From assembly GCA_947460245.1 (NCBI GenBank), contig CANHGL010000004.1, forward strand, positions 1-64,000: a stretch of DNA of 64,000 nucleotides, given 5' to 3'. The stretch is from Sphingobacteriales bacterium (GTDB taxonomy: Bacteria; Bacteroidota; Bacteroidia; Chitinophagales; JADIYW01). Positions 35,519 through 46,085 of this stretch are shown here, piece by piece (position 1 is the stretch's first letter; every line of letters starts with the position of its first letter). The position numbers and the translations under genes were made by a program. The notes under the pieces are model-generated. The model saw nothing but the letters and a program-made list of their open reading frames with translations. It made no database searches and was not told the DNA's origin.

Positions 35519-35923
35519 TTATGCAGATGCTTTCACCTTAGAATTTACTTTAGCCTTCGCTTTAGAAGTAGCTTTCTTTACTTCTTCGGCTTTAGTTTCA
35601 ATTTTTGTAAAACTATCTCCAAATACATTTTGTAATCTTTCAGCATTTCTATGGAGTGTAGTTTTCAAATCTGCAATTAAGATATTTGCTTCCTCTTTAA
35701 CATCAGATTGAACTTTATCCAAATTGAATGGCCCTCTTAATTTTTCCTGTAGTCTTTCTGCAGTACTTTTTAAGTGATTTCTTTGAAGTTCTACTTCTTC
35801 CTTCGCTTCGCTAACCGCATTCTTTACAGTGTTTTCAACATTGTACTTAAGTTCGGTTACATTTGTCTTTGCCTCAGCTGTAAGAGTGTCTACAGCTTCT
35901 TTTAGTTTTTGTGTGAATTCCAT
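35519..35923 (-). CDS. Amphipathic helical protein with Lys/Ala-rich tail, 134 aa
   Basis: The whole chain is predicted helix without proline-rich breaks. Residues 1-60 form an apolipoprotein/coiled-coil-like amphipathic helix with heptad-like spacing of Leu, Val and Ala (KLKEAVDTL, NVENTVKNAV). Residues 60-105 continue as helix, and the last 25 residues are a Lys-Ala-rich tail (KKATSKAKAKVNSKVKA) like a histone-H1 or phasin tail. It could be a lipid-droplet/phasin-like, stress-related (YtxH/LEA-like) or nucleoid protein; the sequence does not decide. It has a strong promoter and terminator, so it is probably highly expressed. Confidence 0.78.
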   Translation of the reverse strand: MEFTQKLKEAVDTLTAEAKTNVTELKYNVENTVKNAVSEAKEEVELQRNHLKSTAERLQEKLRGPFNLDKVQSDVKEEANILIADLKTTLHRNAERLQNVFGDSFTKIETKAEEVKKATSKAKAKVNSKVKASA

Positions 35924-35963
35924 TTTTAAAAGATTTTTTTGTGTTATTAAATATTAACTATTA

Positions 35964-35994
35964 CAAAGGTATATACGTATCAACCGATGGTCAA
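35964..35994 (-). promoter_or_regulatory. Promoter of the amphipathic-helix protein gene
   Basis: Minus strand: TTG (35992-35994), 20-nt spacer, TACCTTTG (35964-35971). Both elements are perfect and lie 41 nt upstream of the ATG. Confidence 0.66.
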
Positions 35995-36191
35995 GTTTTG
36001 GTAATTACGAAAAATTGATATTAAAATGTATTTGATGTAAATCAGCGGTTACTGAAATGTAAAAATTAAAGATTCAGAAACAAATAAGGTTTACATATTA
36101 TCTGGATGTAAACTTAACCACAATTTGATGTATAGTATGTTAAATCCAAGTTTACTGATGTTTTAGTACTTTCAGTAAAAAATGAAAGTTT

Positions 36192-37274
36192 CTATATCCT
36201 TACACGTTGTAATTGTTGCTGTTTTTGGTGTCTTTCAATTGCTAACTGAATCAATTTATGGATTAAGTCGGCATATTTTAGTCCGGAGTGCTCCCATAAC
36301 TTAGGATACATGGAAATAGAAGTGAAGCCGGGCAGGGTATTGGGTTCATTTACGATAACCTCATCATTGTCGGTAAGAAAGACATCAATTCTGGATAGTC
36401 CTTCCAGGCCTAAAACCTCATATGCTTTCCTTACAGTGGATTGTATTTTATGAAGCTGTGCTTCAGAAATTCCGGTTGCCGGAATAAATATTTTGGCATT
36501 ATCACTTATGTATTTGTTTTCAAAGTCATAGAACCCTTTTTCCATTATAATTTCTCCCACTGTACTAGTTTCTATGATTTCATTTCCAAGTACAGCACAT
36601 TCCAACTCTCGTCCAGTTACAGCTTGTTCTACCAGTACTTTGTTGTCAAATTTAAAGGCTTCGTCAATTGCCTTTTTGAATTCGGTCTCATTGGTGGCTT
36701 TACTTACACCAACGCTAGAGCCCATATTGCAGGGCTTAACAAAGAGTATATCACCCAATTCTTTTGTTACCGTGTCATATGAAATAGAGTGAGCTTCATG
36801 TTTTAAAATCACTATACCTTTTGCATGTCCGATACCGGCATCTCTCAATATTCGTTTTGTAAAATCTTTATCCATAGCCACAGCAGATCCTAATACACCG
36901 GGGCCAACAAAGGGAATGCCTAATTGCGTTAAAATACCTTGTAAAGTTCCATCTTCACCATTGGGTCCATGGGTAATAGGGAAAATAGCTTCTACATCCT
37001 CAATATATTCCTGAGTATCGAGTAGGATAAGCTTTTGTTTTTCATTTCCAAAAACAACAGCAAGCTGTTGTTTACTCTTTCCAATAATACAGGCCTCATC
37101 TCTAAGATTGTCTTCCTGCTCCAAAAACCATTTGCCATTCTGAGCTATACCAATTAGCAGGACATCAAATCTAGAAGTGTCTATTGCATTAAAGATATTT
37201 CTTGCAGAAACAATGGATACTTCATGCTCCGGTGATTTACCGCCAAAAATTATCCCAATTTTTTGTTTTGCCAT
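36192..37274 (-). CDS. ddl: D-alanine--D-alanine ligase
   Basis: A 360-residue ATP-grasp enzyme that joins two D-alanines for the peptidoglycan stem peptide. The N-terminal GGKSPEHEVSIVSA starts the first domain, THGPNGEDGTLQG matches the D-Ala-binding segment, and KPCNMGSSVGVSKA is the ATP-grasp loop. The C-terminal INEPNT-like VNEPNTLPGFTSISMYPKLW holds the Mg ligands and the substrate loop. It is divergent from a PASTA protein, which also points to cell-wall biology. Cytoplasmic. Confidence 0.96.
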   Translation of the reverse strand: MAKQKIGIIFGGKSPEHEVSIVSARNIFNAIDTSRFDVLLIGIAQNGKWFLEQEDNLRDEACIIGKSKQQLAVVFGNEKQKLILLDTQEYIEDVEAIFPITHGPNGEDGTLQGILTQLGIPFVGPGVLGSAVAMDKDFTKRILRDAGIGHAKGIVILKHEAHSISYDTVTKELGDILFVKPCNMGSSVGVSKATNETEFKKAIDEAFKFDNKVLVEQAVTGRELECAVLGNEIIETSTVGEIIMEKGFYDFENKYISDNAKIFIPATGISEAQLHKIQSTVRKAYEVLGLEGLSRIDVFLTDNDEVIVNEPNTLPGFTSISMYPKLWEHSGLKYADLIHKLIQLAIERHQKQQQLQRVRI

Positions 37275-37442
37275 TCGTTAACAGGGTGATAGGTTATTAA
37301 TTTCTTAGTCCACTTATCTTAAGCCACTCAGGTAAAGATAGTATTATTCATTGAGGCGCATCATTCCCAAAATATCCACAACATAGGATAACAAGACTCA
37401 ACTTTAAGGGTGGAAATTCGGCTTCCTTCCAACATATTTAGA

Positions 37443-37450
37443 TATATTTG
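37443..37450 (+). promoter_or_regulatory. -7 element of the PASTA protein gene
   Basis: TATATTTG is a perfect TAnnTTTG match 25 nt upstream of the ATG. No clear TTG at -33. Confidence 0.42.
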
Positions 37451-37475
37451 ACGTTTATTCTAAAAAGGTTCCGGA

Positions 37476-38216
37476 ATGGGAAAGCTTCAGTTAACAATAC
37501 TCTATATTTTTGCCGCCAGTGTGGCAACGCTGATGCTGGTTTATTTTTCGCTGAACTGGTATACAATGCATGGCGATTTTGTTTCTGTTCCTAATATAAC
37601 AGGTAAATCTTTATTTGAAGCCAAGAGTATTCTGAGCGACTATGATTTGGATTATTTAGTTGCGGATTCCAGTTATGATGAAAATAGACCACCACTTTCT
37701 GTATTAGATCAGCAGCCCAGAAAAGGTGCTAAAGTTAAAGAGGCCAGAAAAATTTATATAACCTTAAATGCATCACAACCTCCAAGTGTTAAAGTTCCTC
37801 CTATCATTGATAATTCCAGGAGGCAAGCAGAGTTGATTCTGAATAGTTGGGGTCTAAAAGTAGGTAATCTTATTTATGTTCCGGATATGGCTAAAGATGC
37901 CGTTTTAAATATTCAGATTGCTGGAAAATTTGTAAAACCAGGAGCATCTGTTCGAAAGGGCACAAAGGTAGATTTGGTTTTGGGCGATGGTTTTGGTAAT
38001 CAGATAGAAGAGGTTCCTCCTTTAACAGATCTGACCGTTTTAGAGGCGAAGGCAGTTTTGAATGCAGTACATCTGAATTTGGGAATGCTAGTAGCTAATG
38101 GTGCTATAGAAGATACCATGAATGCTTATGTATATGATCAAGAACCTAAGTTTGGTCAACCGGGTAAATTAGGTCCCGGAAATAGTGTTCAACTTTTTAT
38201 TCGAGAGGATAAATAA
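37476..38216 (+). CDS. PASTA-domain membrane protein
   Basis: A 246-residue protein with a single N-terminal membrane helix (about 6-27) and three extracytoplasmic PASTA domains (about 38-105, 107-175, 177-245). Each shows the P-x-(V/I/L)...A...L pattern, for instance VPNITGKSLFEAKSIL, and ends in a beta strand pair. PASTA repeats bind peptidoglycan or muropeptide stems. In Firmicutes and Actinobacteria they are fused to a Ser/Thr kinase or a PBP; here they stand alone. The gene lies next to ddl (divergent) and precedes a T9SS-sorted protein by about 60 nt on the same strand. A role in wall sensing or assembly is inferred. Confidence 0.86.
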   Translation: MGKLQLTILYIFAASVATLMLVYFSLNWYTMHGDFVSVPNITGKSLFEAKSILSDYDLDYLVADSSYDENRPPLSVLDQQPRKGAKVKEARKIYITLNASQPPSVKVPPIIDNSRRQAELILNSWGLKVGNLIYVPDMAKDAVLNIQIAGKFVKPGASVRKGTKVDLVLGDGFGNQIEEVPPLTDLTVLEAKAVLNAVHLNLGMLVANGAIEDTMNAYVYDQEPKFGQPGKLGPGNSVQLFIREDK

Positions 38217-38280
38217 AATTACAATTTCCTAATCTTAATAAGTTAAGTATATATTGAGATTAGCTAACGAGGTAACCCAT

Positions 38281-40173
38281 ATGAAAAAATATTTTTTATA
38301 CTTTTCTTTTTTGACTTTTTGTATTGATGTTGTTGCGCAACAAGAGGAGATTATCTCCCTTCCTGTTCATCCTAAGGTAAATACAAGTACCAATTCTGTT
38401 TTTTTGCAAAAGAAGGCATTGCACAGAAATGCTGCTTTAGCATTGCCGCTATTTGATGATTTTTATCAGAAGGATATTTTTCCTGATCCACAGTTATGGC
38501 AGGATAATTTCGTGTACATTAATACTACATTTCCTCAGAAAGCAGTCACTGTTGGCGTAGCTACATTTGACGGCACCAACGCTACAGGCAAGCCTTATAG
38601 CTTATTAAATAATGCTTATGGTCCCGCAGATAAATTGACTTCTAATCCTATTAATTTAGGGGGATTAACAAATGACAGTAGTGTTTTTCTGAGTTTTTAT
38701 TACCTCAGTGGTGAATATGGAGAATCGCCCACGGCTCCTACAGATAGCCTTAGTGTTCAGTTTCTGGATACATTGGGAAACTGGAACATAATGTGGGAAA
38801 TTACTGCTGATACCAGTAGGGAAATGAGCCAGGTTTTTATCAAGGTAGATTCTAATTATCTCTATCCAAATTTTCAGTTTAGGTTTCAGTCTGTTGGAAA
38901 TCTGAATGGTGCCAATGATACCTGGCATGTAGATTATGTGAAGTTAGACAAGCTTAGAGATACTTCAGTAGAGGTTAATATTAAAGAGATGGCATATGAG
39001 TTTCTTCCGCCTTCTCTTTTAAAGACCTATTATGTGATGCCCTATCATCAGTTTGATACAACTGATCTTGCAGATACTGTAAATCTTGTTGTTCGCAATA
39101 ATTTTATCAATCCTACAACAGATATTGTAGATTTTTATACAGCTACCTTAGTAAATGACAATTCTATACTATCAGATTATAATGGTTCTTCTAAAGATTT
39201 CAGTCCTTTAACGGACAATACACTCCAGTATCCTAAGTTTTCAATTCCACTGGGGTTATCCTATGATACGGTGGTGGTCAAAGTGGATTATCACTTTAAT
39301 GTATCTGCAGAATCAGGATTATCTGAAAAAGTTCTAGCTAATGATTCCGTTACCCATGAACAGGTCTTCTCAAATTTTTTATCGTATGATGATGGTAGTC
39401 CGGAGCGTGGTTATTGGGTGCGCGGTTTGGAGAGTTATAAGATGGCAGTTAAATATGGTCTTAGATATCCCGACACTTTAAGGGCTATGAAATTCCAACC
39501 TTTTTCCGTTAAAGGCGATAATGGATTAGCCACTTTCAGTATTTGTGTTTGGAAAAATTTCAACAGAAACACGGTTTATAATGAAGCGGATTTAGTCTAT
39601 AAACAATCAAATCTAAAGTTGTCGGATTTGGTTTCAGAATTTGGAGTAGATACTTTAAATGGTTATTACTATGCTCCTCTAAAGCCTGACTTTGTTTTGA
39701 ATGGAGCTTCTTTCCCTTTGGTATTAAGTGACACTTTTGCTATTGGCTTAATTGTAGATAATAAAGAATCTCTTGTTGTTGGTTTTGATAGAAATAATAA
39801 TCGCTCTGCATATAATTTTTACGTGGATGGGGTAACTAAATGGAGAGAATCAGATATTGCAGGTACAATGATTATGAATCCAGTTCTTGGACAAGTATTA
39901 CCTGGATACCTTACTCCTGTAAAGACTGTTAAATCCCAAAATTATGAGTTGAAAGTATATCCTAATCCTACAAATGATGAGCTTTTTGTGGAAGGTTTGT
40001 TACATGCTACAAAATTGGAGGTTTTTAATATGAAAGGGCAGTTAATACATACTTTTATACTGCCTTCTTCTGGCTATATCGATGTAAAGGATTTTCCGTC
40101 AGGTCAGTATCTCATCAAAGTAAGCGATTTGGAGACACATCAATCCGGAAGTTCCAGATTTATAAAAGGTTAA
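38281..40173 (+). CDS. Secreted protein with type IX secretion sorting domain, 630 aa
   Basis: The frame opens at 38254, but ATG 38281 starts a proper signal peptide (MKKYFLYFSFLTF...), which I choose. Most of the chain (about 30-540) is beta-rich without a motif I can name. The last 80 residues form a type A T9SS C-terminal domain: LKVYPNPTNDELFV, a central VFNMKGQLI, and PSGQYLIKVSD. These domains direct transport across the outer membrane and are cut off or used for surface anchoring. It lies about 60 nt downstream of the PASTA gene and is probably in one transcript with it. Surface function unknown. Confidence 0.86.
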   Translation: MKKYFLYFSFLTFCIDVVAQQEEIISLPVHPKVNTSTNSVFLQKKALHRNAALALPLFDDFYQKDIFPDPQLWQDNFVYINTTFPQKAVTVGVATFDGTNATGKPYSLLNNAYGPADKLTSNPINLGGLTNDSSVFLSFYYLSGEYGESPTAPTDSLSVQFLDTLGNWNIMWEITADTSREMSQVFIKVDSNYLYPNFQFRFQSVGNLNGANDTWHVDYVKLDKLRDTSVEVNIKEMAYEFLPPSLLKTYYVMPYHQFDTTDLADTVNLVVRNNFINPTTDIVDFYTATLVNDNSILSDYNGSSKDFSPLTDNTLQYPKFSIPLGLSYDTVVVKVDYHFNVSAESGLSEKVLANDSVTHEQVFSNFLSYDDGSPERGYWVRGLESYKMAVKYGLRYPDTLRAMKFQPFSVKGDNGLATFSICVWKNFNRNTVYNEADLVYKQSNLKLSDLVSEFGVDTLNGYYYAPLKPDFVLNGASFPLVLSDTFAIGLIVDNKESLVVGFDRNNNRSAYNFYVDGVTKWRESDIAGTMIMNPVLGQVLPGYLTPVKTVKSQNYELKVYPNPTNDELFVEGLLHATKLEVFNMKGQLIHTFILPSSGYIDVKDFPSGQYLIKVSDLETHQSGSSRFIKG

Positions 40174-40220
40174 TCAGTATTTTAGGCACTAACAATTAAA
40201 AAATATCATCTTCTTAGTTT

Positions 40221-40247
40221 TTGTTTGTGCAATCTATTTTATCTTTG
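40221..40247 (+). promoter_or_regulatory. Promoter of the YebC-family gene
   Basis: TTG (40221-40223), 16-nt spacer, TATCTTTG (40240-40247). The spacer is at the short end of the usual range. The ATG follows 35 nt later. Confidence 0.48.
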
Positions 40248-40282
40248 TACAACATTTTTAATTCATCATTTAAGTAAATATT

Positions 40283-40993
40283 ATGGGTCGCGCGTTTGAG
40301 TATCGAAAAGCTTCTAAATTTGCCCGTTGGGATAGAATGGCTAAGGCATTTACCAGAGCCGGAAGAGAAATTGCTATAGCTGTTAAATCCGGAGGGCCTA
40401 CACCAGATACTAATCCCAGCTTGAGAAGAGCTTTGCAAAATGCTAAAGCGGCTCAAATGCCGAAAGATAGAATTGAAGCGGCTATTAAAAGGGCTTCTTC
40501 TAAAGAAGATAAAGGCTTCTCAGAAGTTGTATACGAGGCTATGGGGCCTCATGGAACTGCAATTATTATTGAATCAGCAACAGATAATCCTGTAAGAACT
40601 GTAGCCAACCTAAGGGCTATACTGAATAAGAATGGCGGATCTATGGGTACACAAGGTATGCATGACTTTATCTTTGAACGTAAAGGCGTTTTTAAGATAA
40701 ACGCAGCAAATGTAGATATGGATGAACTGGAATTAGAGTTAATTGATTTTGGGTTAGATAGCTTGGAAAAAAATGAGGAAGGGAATGTGTTGATTTATAC
40801 TAAATTCTCTGATTTCGGTTCTATGCAAAAGGCAATAGAGGACAAGAAAATTGAATTGATCAGCTCAGAATTACAGAGAATACCATCTATACATAAAGAA
40901 TTAAATGAAGAACAAACAGATGAAGTGCTCGAATTAATCGACAAACTAGAGCAGGATGAAGATGTTCAGAATGTTTTTCATAATCTTGCATAG
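40283..40993 (+). CDS. YebC/PmpR-family DNA-binding regulator
   Basis: A 236-residue protein of the YebC/TACO1 family. Three domains are expected: an N-terminal helical domain starting MGRAFEYRK, then RALQNAKAAQMPKDRIEAAIKRAS, which is the best-conserved stretch, and the alpha/beta domains to the end. Members act as transcription regulators or help ribosomes through polyproline stretches; either role is possible here. The usual start is MAGH; the MGRAFEYRK form is common in Bacteroidota. It is followed after 15 nt by a helical protein of unknown function. Confidence 0.92.
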   Translation: MGRAFEYRKASKFARWDRMAKAFTRAGREIAIAVKSGGPTPDTNPSLRRALQNAKAAQMPKDRIEAAIKRASSKEDKGFSEVVYEAMGPHGTAIIIESATDNPVRTVANLRAILNKNGGSMGTQGMHDFIFERKGVFKINAANVDMDELELELIDFGLDSLEKNEEGNVLIYTKFSDFGSMQKAIEDKKIELISSELQRIPSIHKELNEEQTDEVLELIDKLEQDEDVQNVFHNLA

Positions 40994-41007
40994 TACCAAC
41001 AATTACC

Positions 41008-41994
41008 ATGACACCAGAAATTAAAAAAATATATGAGGCACACCTAGCCTTCGAATTAGCCTATTTCCAGAAAAAAAACTTAAAGGCTGTTATTAAAGAA
41101 GAAGTTGAAGCTACTTTTATTTGGCTGGAAGGTGTTAAACTAAAAGATATATCTTCCCCTGAATCTATTAAGTCTTTTTTAAAACGCAATATTGAAGCAA
41201 AAAGCTTAACAGCTGAACAAAAGGCTTATATAAATTCTATTGCACTCACTTTTCACAAGGAAGCAATAGTATCAGATTATACAGTTTCTGATTATATATT
41301 CAAAGAACGCTATCATGAAATCGTTGAGGAATTGATTAGTCGAAAGGAATGGAGAGATCAGTTTATAGAAAACACAGTAAAGAATCCTTTGTACGGACAA
41401 ATTATTGCCGATACCTTATATGATGGCTTAAAGGCTTTTGCTTCCCAAGGTGGTCCGGCCAAAGACTCAGTAGGGGGGTCCCTGTTTAATCTTGGGAAAG
41501 GCATCTTAGGTGCTGCATTGTCCGGAGTTTCTGAAACTTTTGATAAAAATATCAAGCGATTTATTGCCGAAAATTTATCTAAAACATTGAAGCAAAGTGA
41601 ACAGCACCTTAAAGACAGATTTAATGATGAGAATTTGCTGACTTCTTCTAAAAAGATATGGAACAAGATAGAAGATATTAAAATCAGCAGTATTGCAAAA
41701 AAGATTAAAAAGAAGGATGTTGAGTATATTATAGAAATGAGTGAAAAGCTTGTAGCCGATCTACTAAGTAATGAAGCGGTTCGTGCCATCAGTGATATAG
41801 CTATTGATCATTTCTTTACTTACCATATGAACAGCACTATTACAGAGATATTAGAAGATAATTCGATTACTAAGGAAATTGTTATTAGGGAACTTGAAGA
41901 ATTCCTTATTCCGGTAATAGATAAAGCAAACAAGGATGGGTACCTGAAAGCAAGGCTGGATGCCCACCTGTTGAAATTCTACAGCACGCTTTAG
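41008..41994 (+). CDS. Hypothetical alpha-helical protein, 328 aa
   Basis: No signal peptide or clear membrane helix. The chain is almost entirely helical and charged (many Lys, Glu and Leu), with a Gly-rich segment around residues 150-175 (ASQGGPAKDSVGGSLFNLGKG) that could form a hinge or short amphipathic membrane contact. I do not recognise a catalytic motif. It starts 15 nt after the YebC-family gene, so the two are co-transcribed, and it ends 3 nt before the stop of the convergent DoxX-like gene. Function unknown. Confidence 0.75.
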   Translation: MTPEIKKIYEAHLAFELAYFQKKNLKAVIKEEVEATFIWLEGVKLKDISSPESIKSFLKRNIEAKSLTAEQKAYINSIALTFHKEAIVSDYTVSDYIFKERYHEIVEELISRKEWRDQFIENTVKNPLYGQIIADTLYDGLKAFASQGGPAKDSVGGSLFNLGKGILGAALSGVSETFDKNIKRFIAENLSKTLKQSEQHLKDRFNDENLLTSSKKIWNKIEDIKISSIAKKIKKKDVEYIIEMSEKLVADLLSNEAVRAISDIAIDHFFTYHMNSTITEILEDNSITKEIVIRELEEFLIPVIDKANKDGYLKARLDAHLLKFYSTL

Positions 41995-41997
41995 TTG

Positions 41998-42384
41998 CTA
42001 AATATAATCCCAATGCTGAGTAAGCGGGCAGGTAAGCAGTGCAATAAATAAAGCTATTAGAAGAAACAGCAGGTTAATAATGATAAACATATGCTCTGCT
42101 CTTTTGTAATGAGTATACATAGCTCCACCCATTACTATGGCTATACCAAAAGCGGAAATAGAGGTAAGATAATATCCGTGTCCTAATAGTTTAGGTACAA
42201 CTAAACATAGGGCTAATACTACTTCAATAATCCCTATAATTTTCACTTCGAGGTCTGAAAAACCCTCAGCCCATTTTCCGGAACTGGTGATAACTTTTTC
42301 TCTATTTTGCAGAACCTTCATTAAGCCAGAGGCTAAAAACACAAAAGTGAGTATGCCTTTTAGGATCCATAATACAGTAATCAT
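41998..42384 (-). CDS. DoxX-like membrane protein
   Basis: A 128-residue protein with four hydrophobic helices and the DoxX-family pattern: an N-terminal helix with FLASGLMKVL (S/A-G-x-x-K), an acidic KIIGIIEVVLALCLV segment, and a third-helix AMYTHYKR. DoxX-family proteins are quinone-linked or thiosulfate/redox-associated membrane proteins, mostly without a known role. The gene stands alone between the helical protein gene and pyrG. Confidence 0.82.
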   Translation of the reverse strand: MITVLWILKGILTFVFLASGLMKVLQNREKVITSSGKWAEGFSDLEVKIIGIIEVVLALCLVVPKLLGHGYYLTSISAFGIAIVMGGAMYTHYKRAEHMFIIINLLFLLIALFIALLTCPLTQHWDYI

Positions 42385-42467
42385 AGTTCTTTCTTTATAT
42401 ATTTAAATTTAGTCCAAATTTTTGTATAGTTCCAATTTATAATGTTTTTATGGGGATTTTTTTACCA

Positions 42468-44102
<1,635 letters not shown>

Positions 44103-44166
44103 TTATTTCAATTCCGGGCTATAATGGATTTGATATTTTTTAAAATAGCTAAAACTTAATATCAGA

Positions 44167-44778
44167 TTAGGGTTGTTTATCCCTGATTTTAAATTCATGT
44201 TTCTTGTTACCCACATTATATCGGAAGAAAAGGGCATCTTTTTCCGTGTTGCTTACTTCATAGGCAAAGAGTTTAGCTCTATAAAACTCTTTAGAAGGCA
44301 TATTGTCTTTATGAAAATTTTGTATATAGGAGCTATCTAGCGCTGATGAATCTGTCTGTAAAGAGTACATATTTAAAGCAAAACTTACGTTGCTAAACAA
44401 ATACGAGGAATCTGAGGTGCTAAGCTTGCAATTCTTTGTAAATGTTGCTATATCAAAAGGGGTTTCTGATTTGTTTTCGATACCCAAATCTATGATATAA
44501 TAGGTGAATCCATCTCCAATGCCCGGACCTTCTTCTTTTATCTGGTAGGTAATTACATTAAATAGTGTAATAAGAATATTATCTGTTTGCTGTTGGTAAA
44601 GGTGCTTGTCTTTATAGGCATTTTTGATTTTATGGGCGTAGCGTTGTGCCTCTAACTGTTCATCGGTCATACCTTCTTGTAAATCAATCCTATTGTTGTT
44701 GTTGTTCTGAAATAGGTTGCAAGCATTAAATAATGAAATCAGCAATAGAAGAGTTACAAAATTTAGGAATCTTTTCAT
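44167..44778 (-). CDS. Lipoprotein with DUF4352-like domain
   Basis: A 203-residue protein with a lipobox FNAC (Cys about residue 20) and a poly-Asn run directly after it. The mature part has the look of a DUF4352-like immunoglobulin fold (YYIIDLGIENKSETPFDIATF, then LSTSDSSYLFSNV and a long strand near the end), which is common in small envelope lipoproteins. It lies 28 nt downstream of the rRNA methyltransferase gene, so the two may share a transcript. Function unknown; the family call is by pattern. Confidence 0.7.
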   Translation of the reverse strand: MKRFLNFVTLLLLISLFNACNLFQNNNNNRIDLQEGMTDEQLEAQRYAHKIKNAYKDKHLYQQQTDNILITLFNVITYQIKEEGPGIGDGFTYYIIDLGIENKSETPFDIATFTKNCKLSTSDSSYLFSNVSFALNMYSLQTDSSALDSSYIQNFHKDNMPSKEFYRAKLFAYEVSNTEKDALFFRYNVGNKKHEFKIRDKQP

Positions 44779-44806
44779 GTTCTCAATGAATTTTTCAGAT
44801 GCTATT

Positions 44807-46006
44807 TTAATCTAGTGTGTTAGACATATTTTCTTCATTTCCACTTTCACTTTTTGGTTTACGTCTGGAGCCTTCATACATTTCATAGATACAGAATAAG
44901 CAATCCAGTTTTCCATTTACCACCGGGTATTTTCTTAAGGGCTTCAACCCAATATTTTTCATACTTTCAAAATTACTGGAAATCATACAACAGGTATAGT
45001 CTGTAAAGTGCTGTTTAAAGGCATCTCCAATATGTTTATATAATAGATCTATTTCATGTGTTTGCAGTCGCTCACCATAAGGAGGATTTATCACTAGAGT
45101 ACCCTTTCCCATCGGAGGAATCATCTTTTGAATGCTTGTTTCCCGAATCTCAATCAGATGGGATAATCCGGCTTTACGGATATTGGCCTGAGCGGTAAAA
45201 ATTGCTTTTTTATTATTGTCAGACCCAATAATTTTGTACGGGAAGTCTTTGATTTGGTATTCTAAAACTGTACAAATATCGTTGTATAACACCTTGTCGT
45301 AATTCTTCCAGTTTTTGAAACAAAAATAAGCTCTGTCTAAATTAGGAGCTTTGTGAATTGCCATACTTGCAGCTTCCATTACAATTGTTCCACTACCGCA
45401 CATAGCATCTACAAAGTGAGACTGTTTGTCCCATTTACTGAGATAGATTAGTCCGGCTGCAAGAACTTCATTAATAGGTGCAATTGTTTGTTCAATACGG
45501 TTCCCTCTTTGGTGTAAAGAGGTTCCGGAGCTATCAAGTGATATCGTTACTCTATCTCTGTTAATATGTAAGTTAAAAAGAATATCTGGTTCCTTCGGGT
45601 TGACGTTGGGGCGCTTATCATCGCAAAACTTTCTGAACCTGTCACATATAGCATCTTTTAATTTTAGAGAAGCAAACTGTGTGTGTGTGAAAAATTCTGA
45701 CTGAATGGTGAAGTCTATGGCAAAACTTTGGTCTACATCAAAATAGTCTTCCCATGGAATTCGTATAGCAAAACCATACAAATCTTCCGGCGAGGAGGAT
45801 TCAAATTCAAAAAGTGGAACTAATACTTTGAGACAGGTCCTTAATTCTAAATTACATCTGTATAGCAGCTCCTTGTCGTAATCACATACTACGGCACGCT
45901 TGATGATTTCTATGTTTTTTGCATTTAACCCATCGAGTTCTTCGGCGAGTACTGCCTCAAGACCTTGGAAGGTTTTACAGATGAGCTTTGTTTCGAATAC
46001 ATTCAC
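44807..46006 (-). CDS. THUMP-domain 23S rRNA guanine-N2 methyltransferase (RlmL-type)
   Basis: A 399-residue SAM-dependent RNA methyltransferase. The N-terminal half holds the ferredoxin-like and THUMP RNA-binding domains (about 1-165), with LHINRDRVTISLDSSG as its last conserved segment. The Rossmann catalytic domain shows VDAMCGSGTIVMEA (SAM loop) and the methyl-transfer motif INPPYGERL. This matches the first half of E. coli RlmL, which methylates G2445; the RlmK half is absent, as usual outside Gammaproteobacteria. The start is GTG at 46006, next to a -7 element. The lipoprotein gene follows 28 nt downstream. Confidence 0.9.
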   Translation of the reverse strand: MNVFETKLICKTFQGLEAVLAEELDGLNAKNIEIIKRAVVCDYDKELLYRCNLELRTCLKVLVPLFEFESSSPEDLYGFAIRIPWEDYFDVDQSFAIDFTIQSEFFTHTQFASLKLKDAICDRFRKFCDDKRPNVNPKEPDILFNLHINRDRVTISLDSSGTSLHQRGNRIEQTIAPINEVLAAGLIYLSKWDKQSHFVDAMCGSGTIVMEAASMAIHKAPNLDRAYFCFKNWKNYDKVLYNDICTVLEYQIKDFPYKIIGSDNNKKAIFTAQANIRKAGLSHLIEIRETSIQKMIPPMGKGTLVINPPYGERLQTHEIDLLYKHIGDAFKQHFTDYTCCMISSNFESMKNIGLKPLRKYPVVNGKLDCLFCIYEMYEGSRRKPKSESGNEENMSNTLD

Positions 46007-46010
46007 CCTT

Positions 46011-46018
46011 CAAAAATA
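46011..46018 (-). promoter_or_regulatory. -7 element directly before the rRNA methyltransferase start codon
   Basis: Minus-strand TATTTTTG matches TAnnTTTG, and only 4 nt separate it from the GTG start, implying a leaderless transcript. No TTG at -33. Confidence 0.4.
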
Positions 46019-46085
46019 CATTTATAAGCCCATTTTTTCATTTATCTCTTCATACATTTAGTATCTTAGTTTCTAATTAAAGCAT

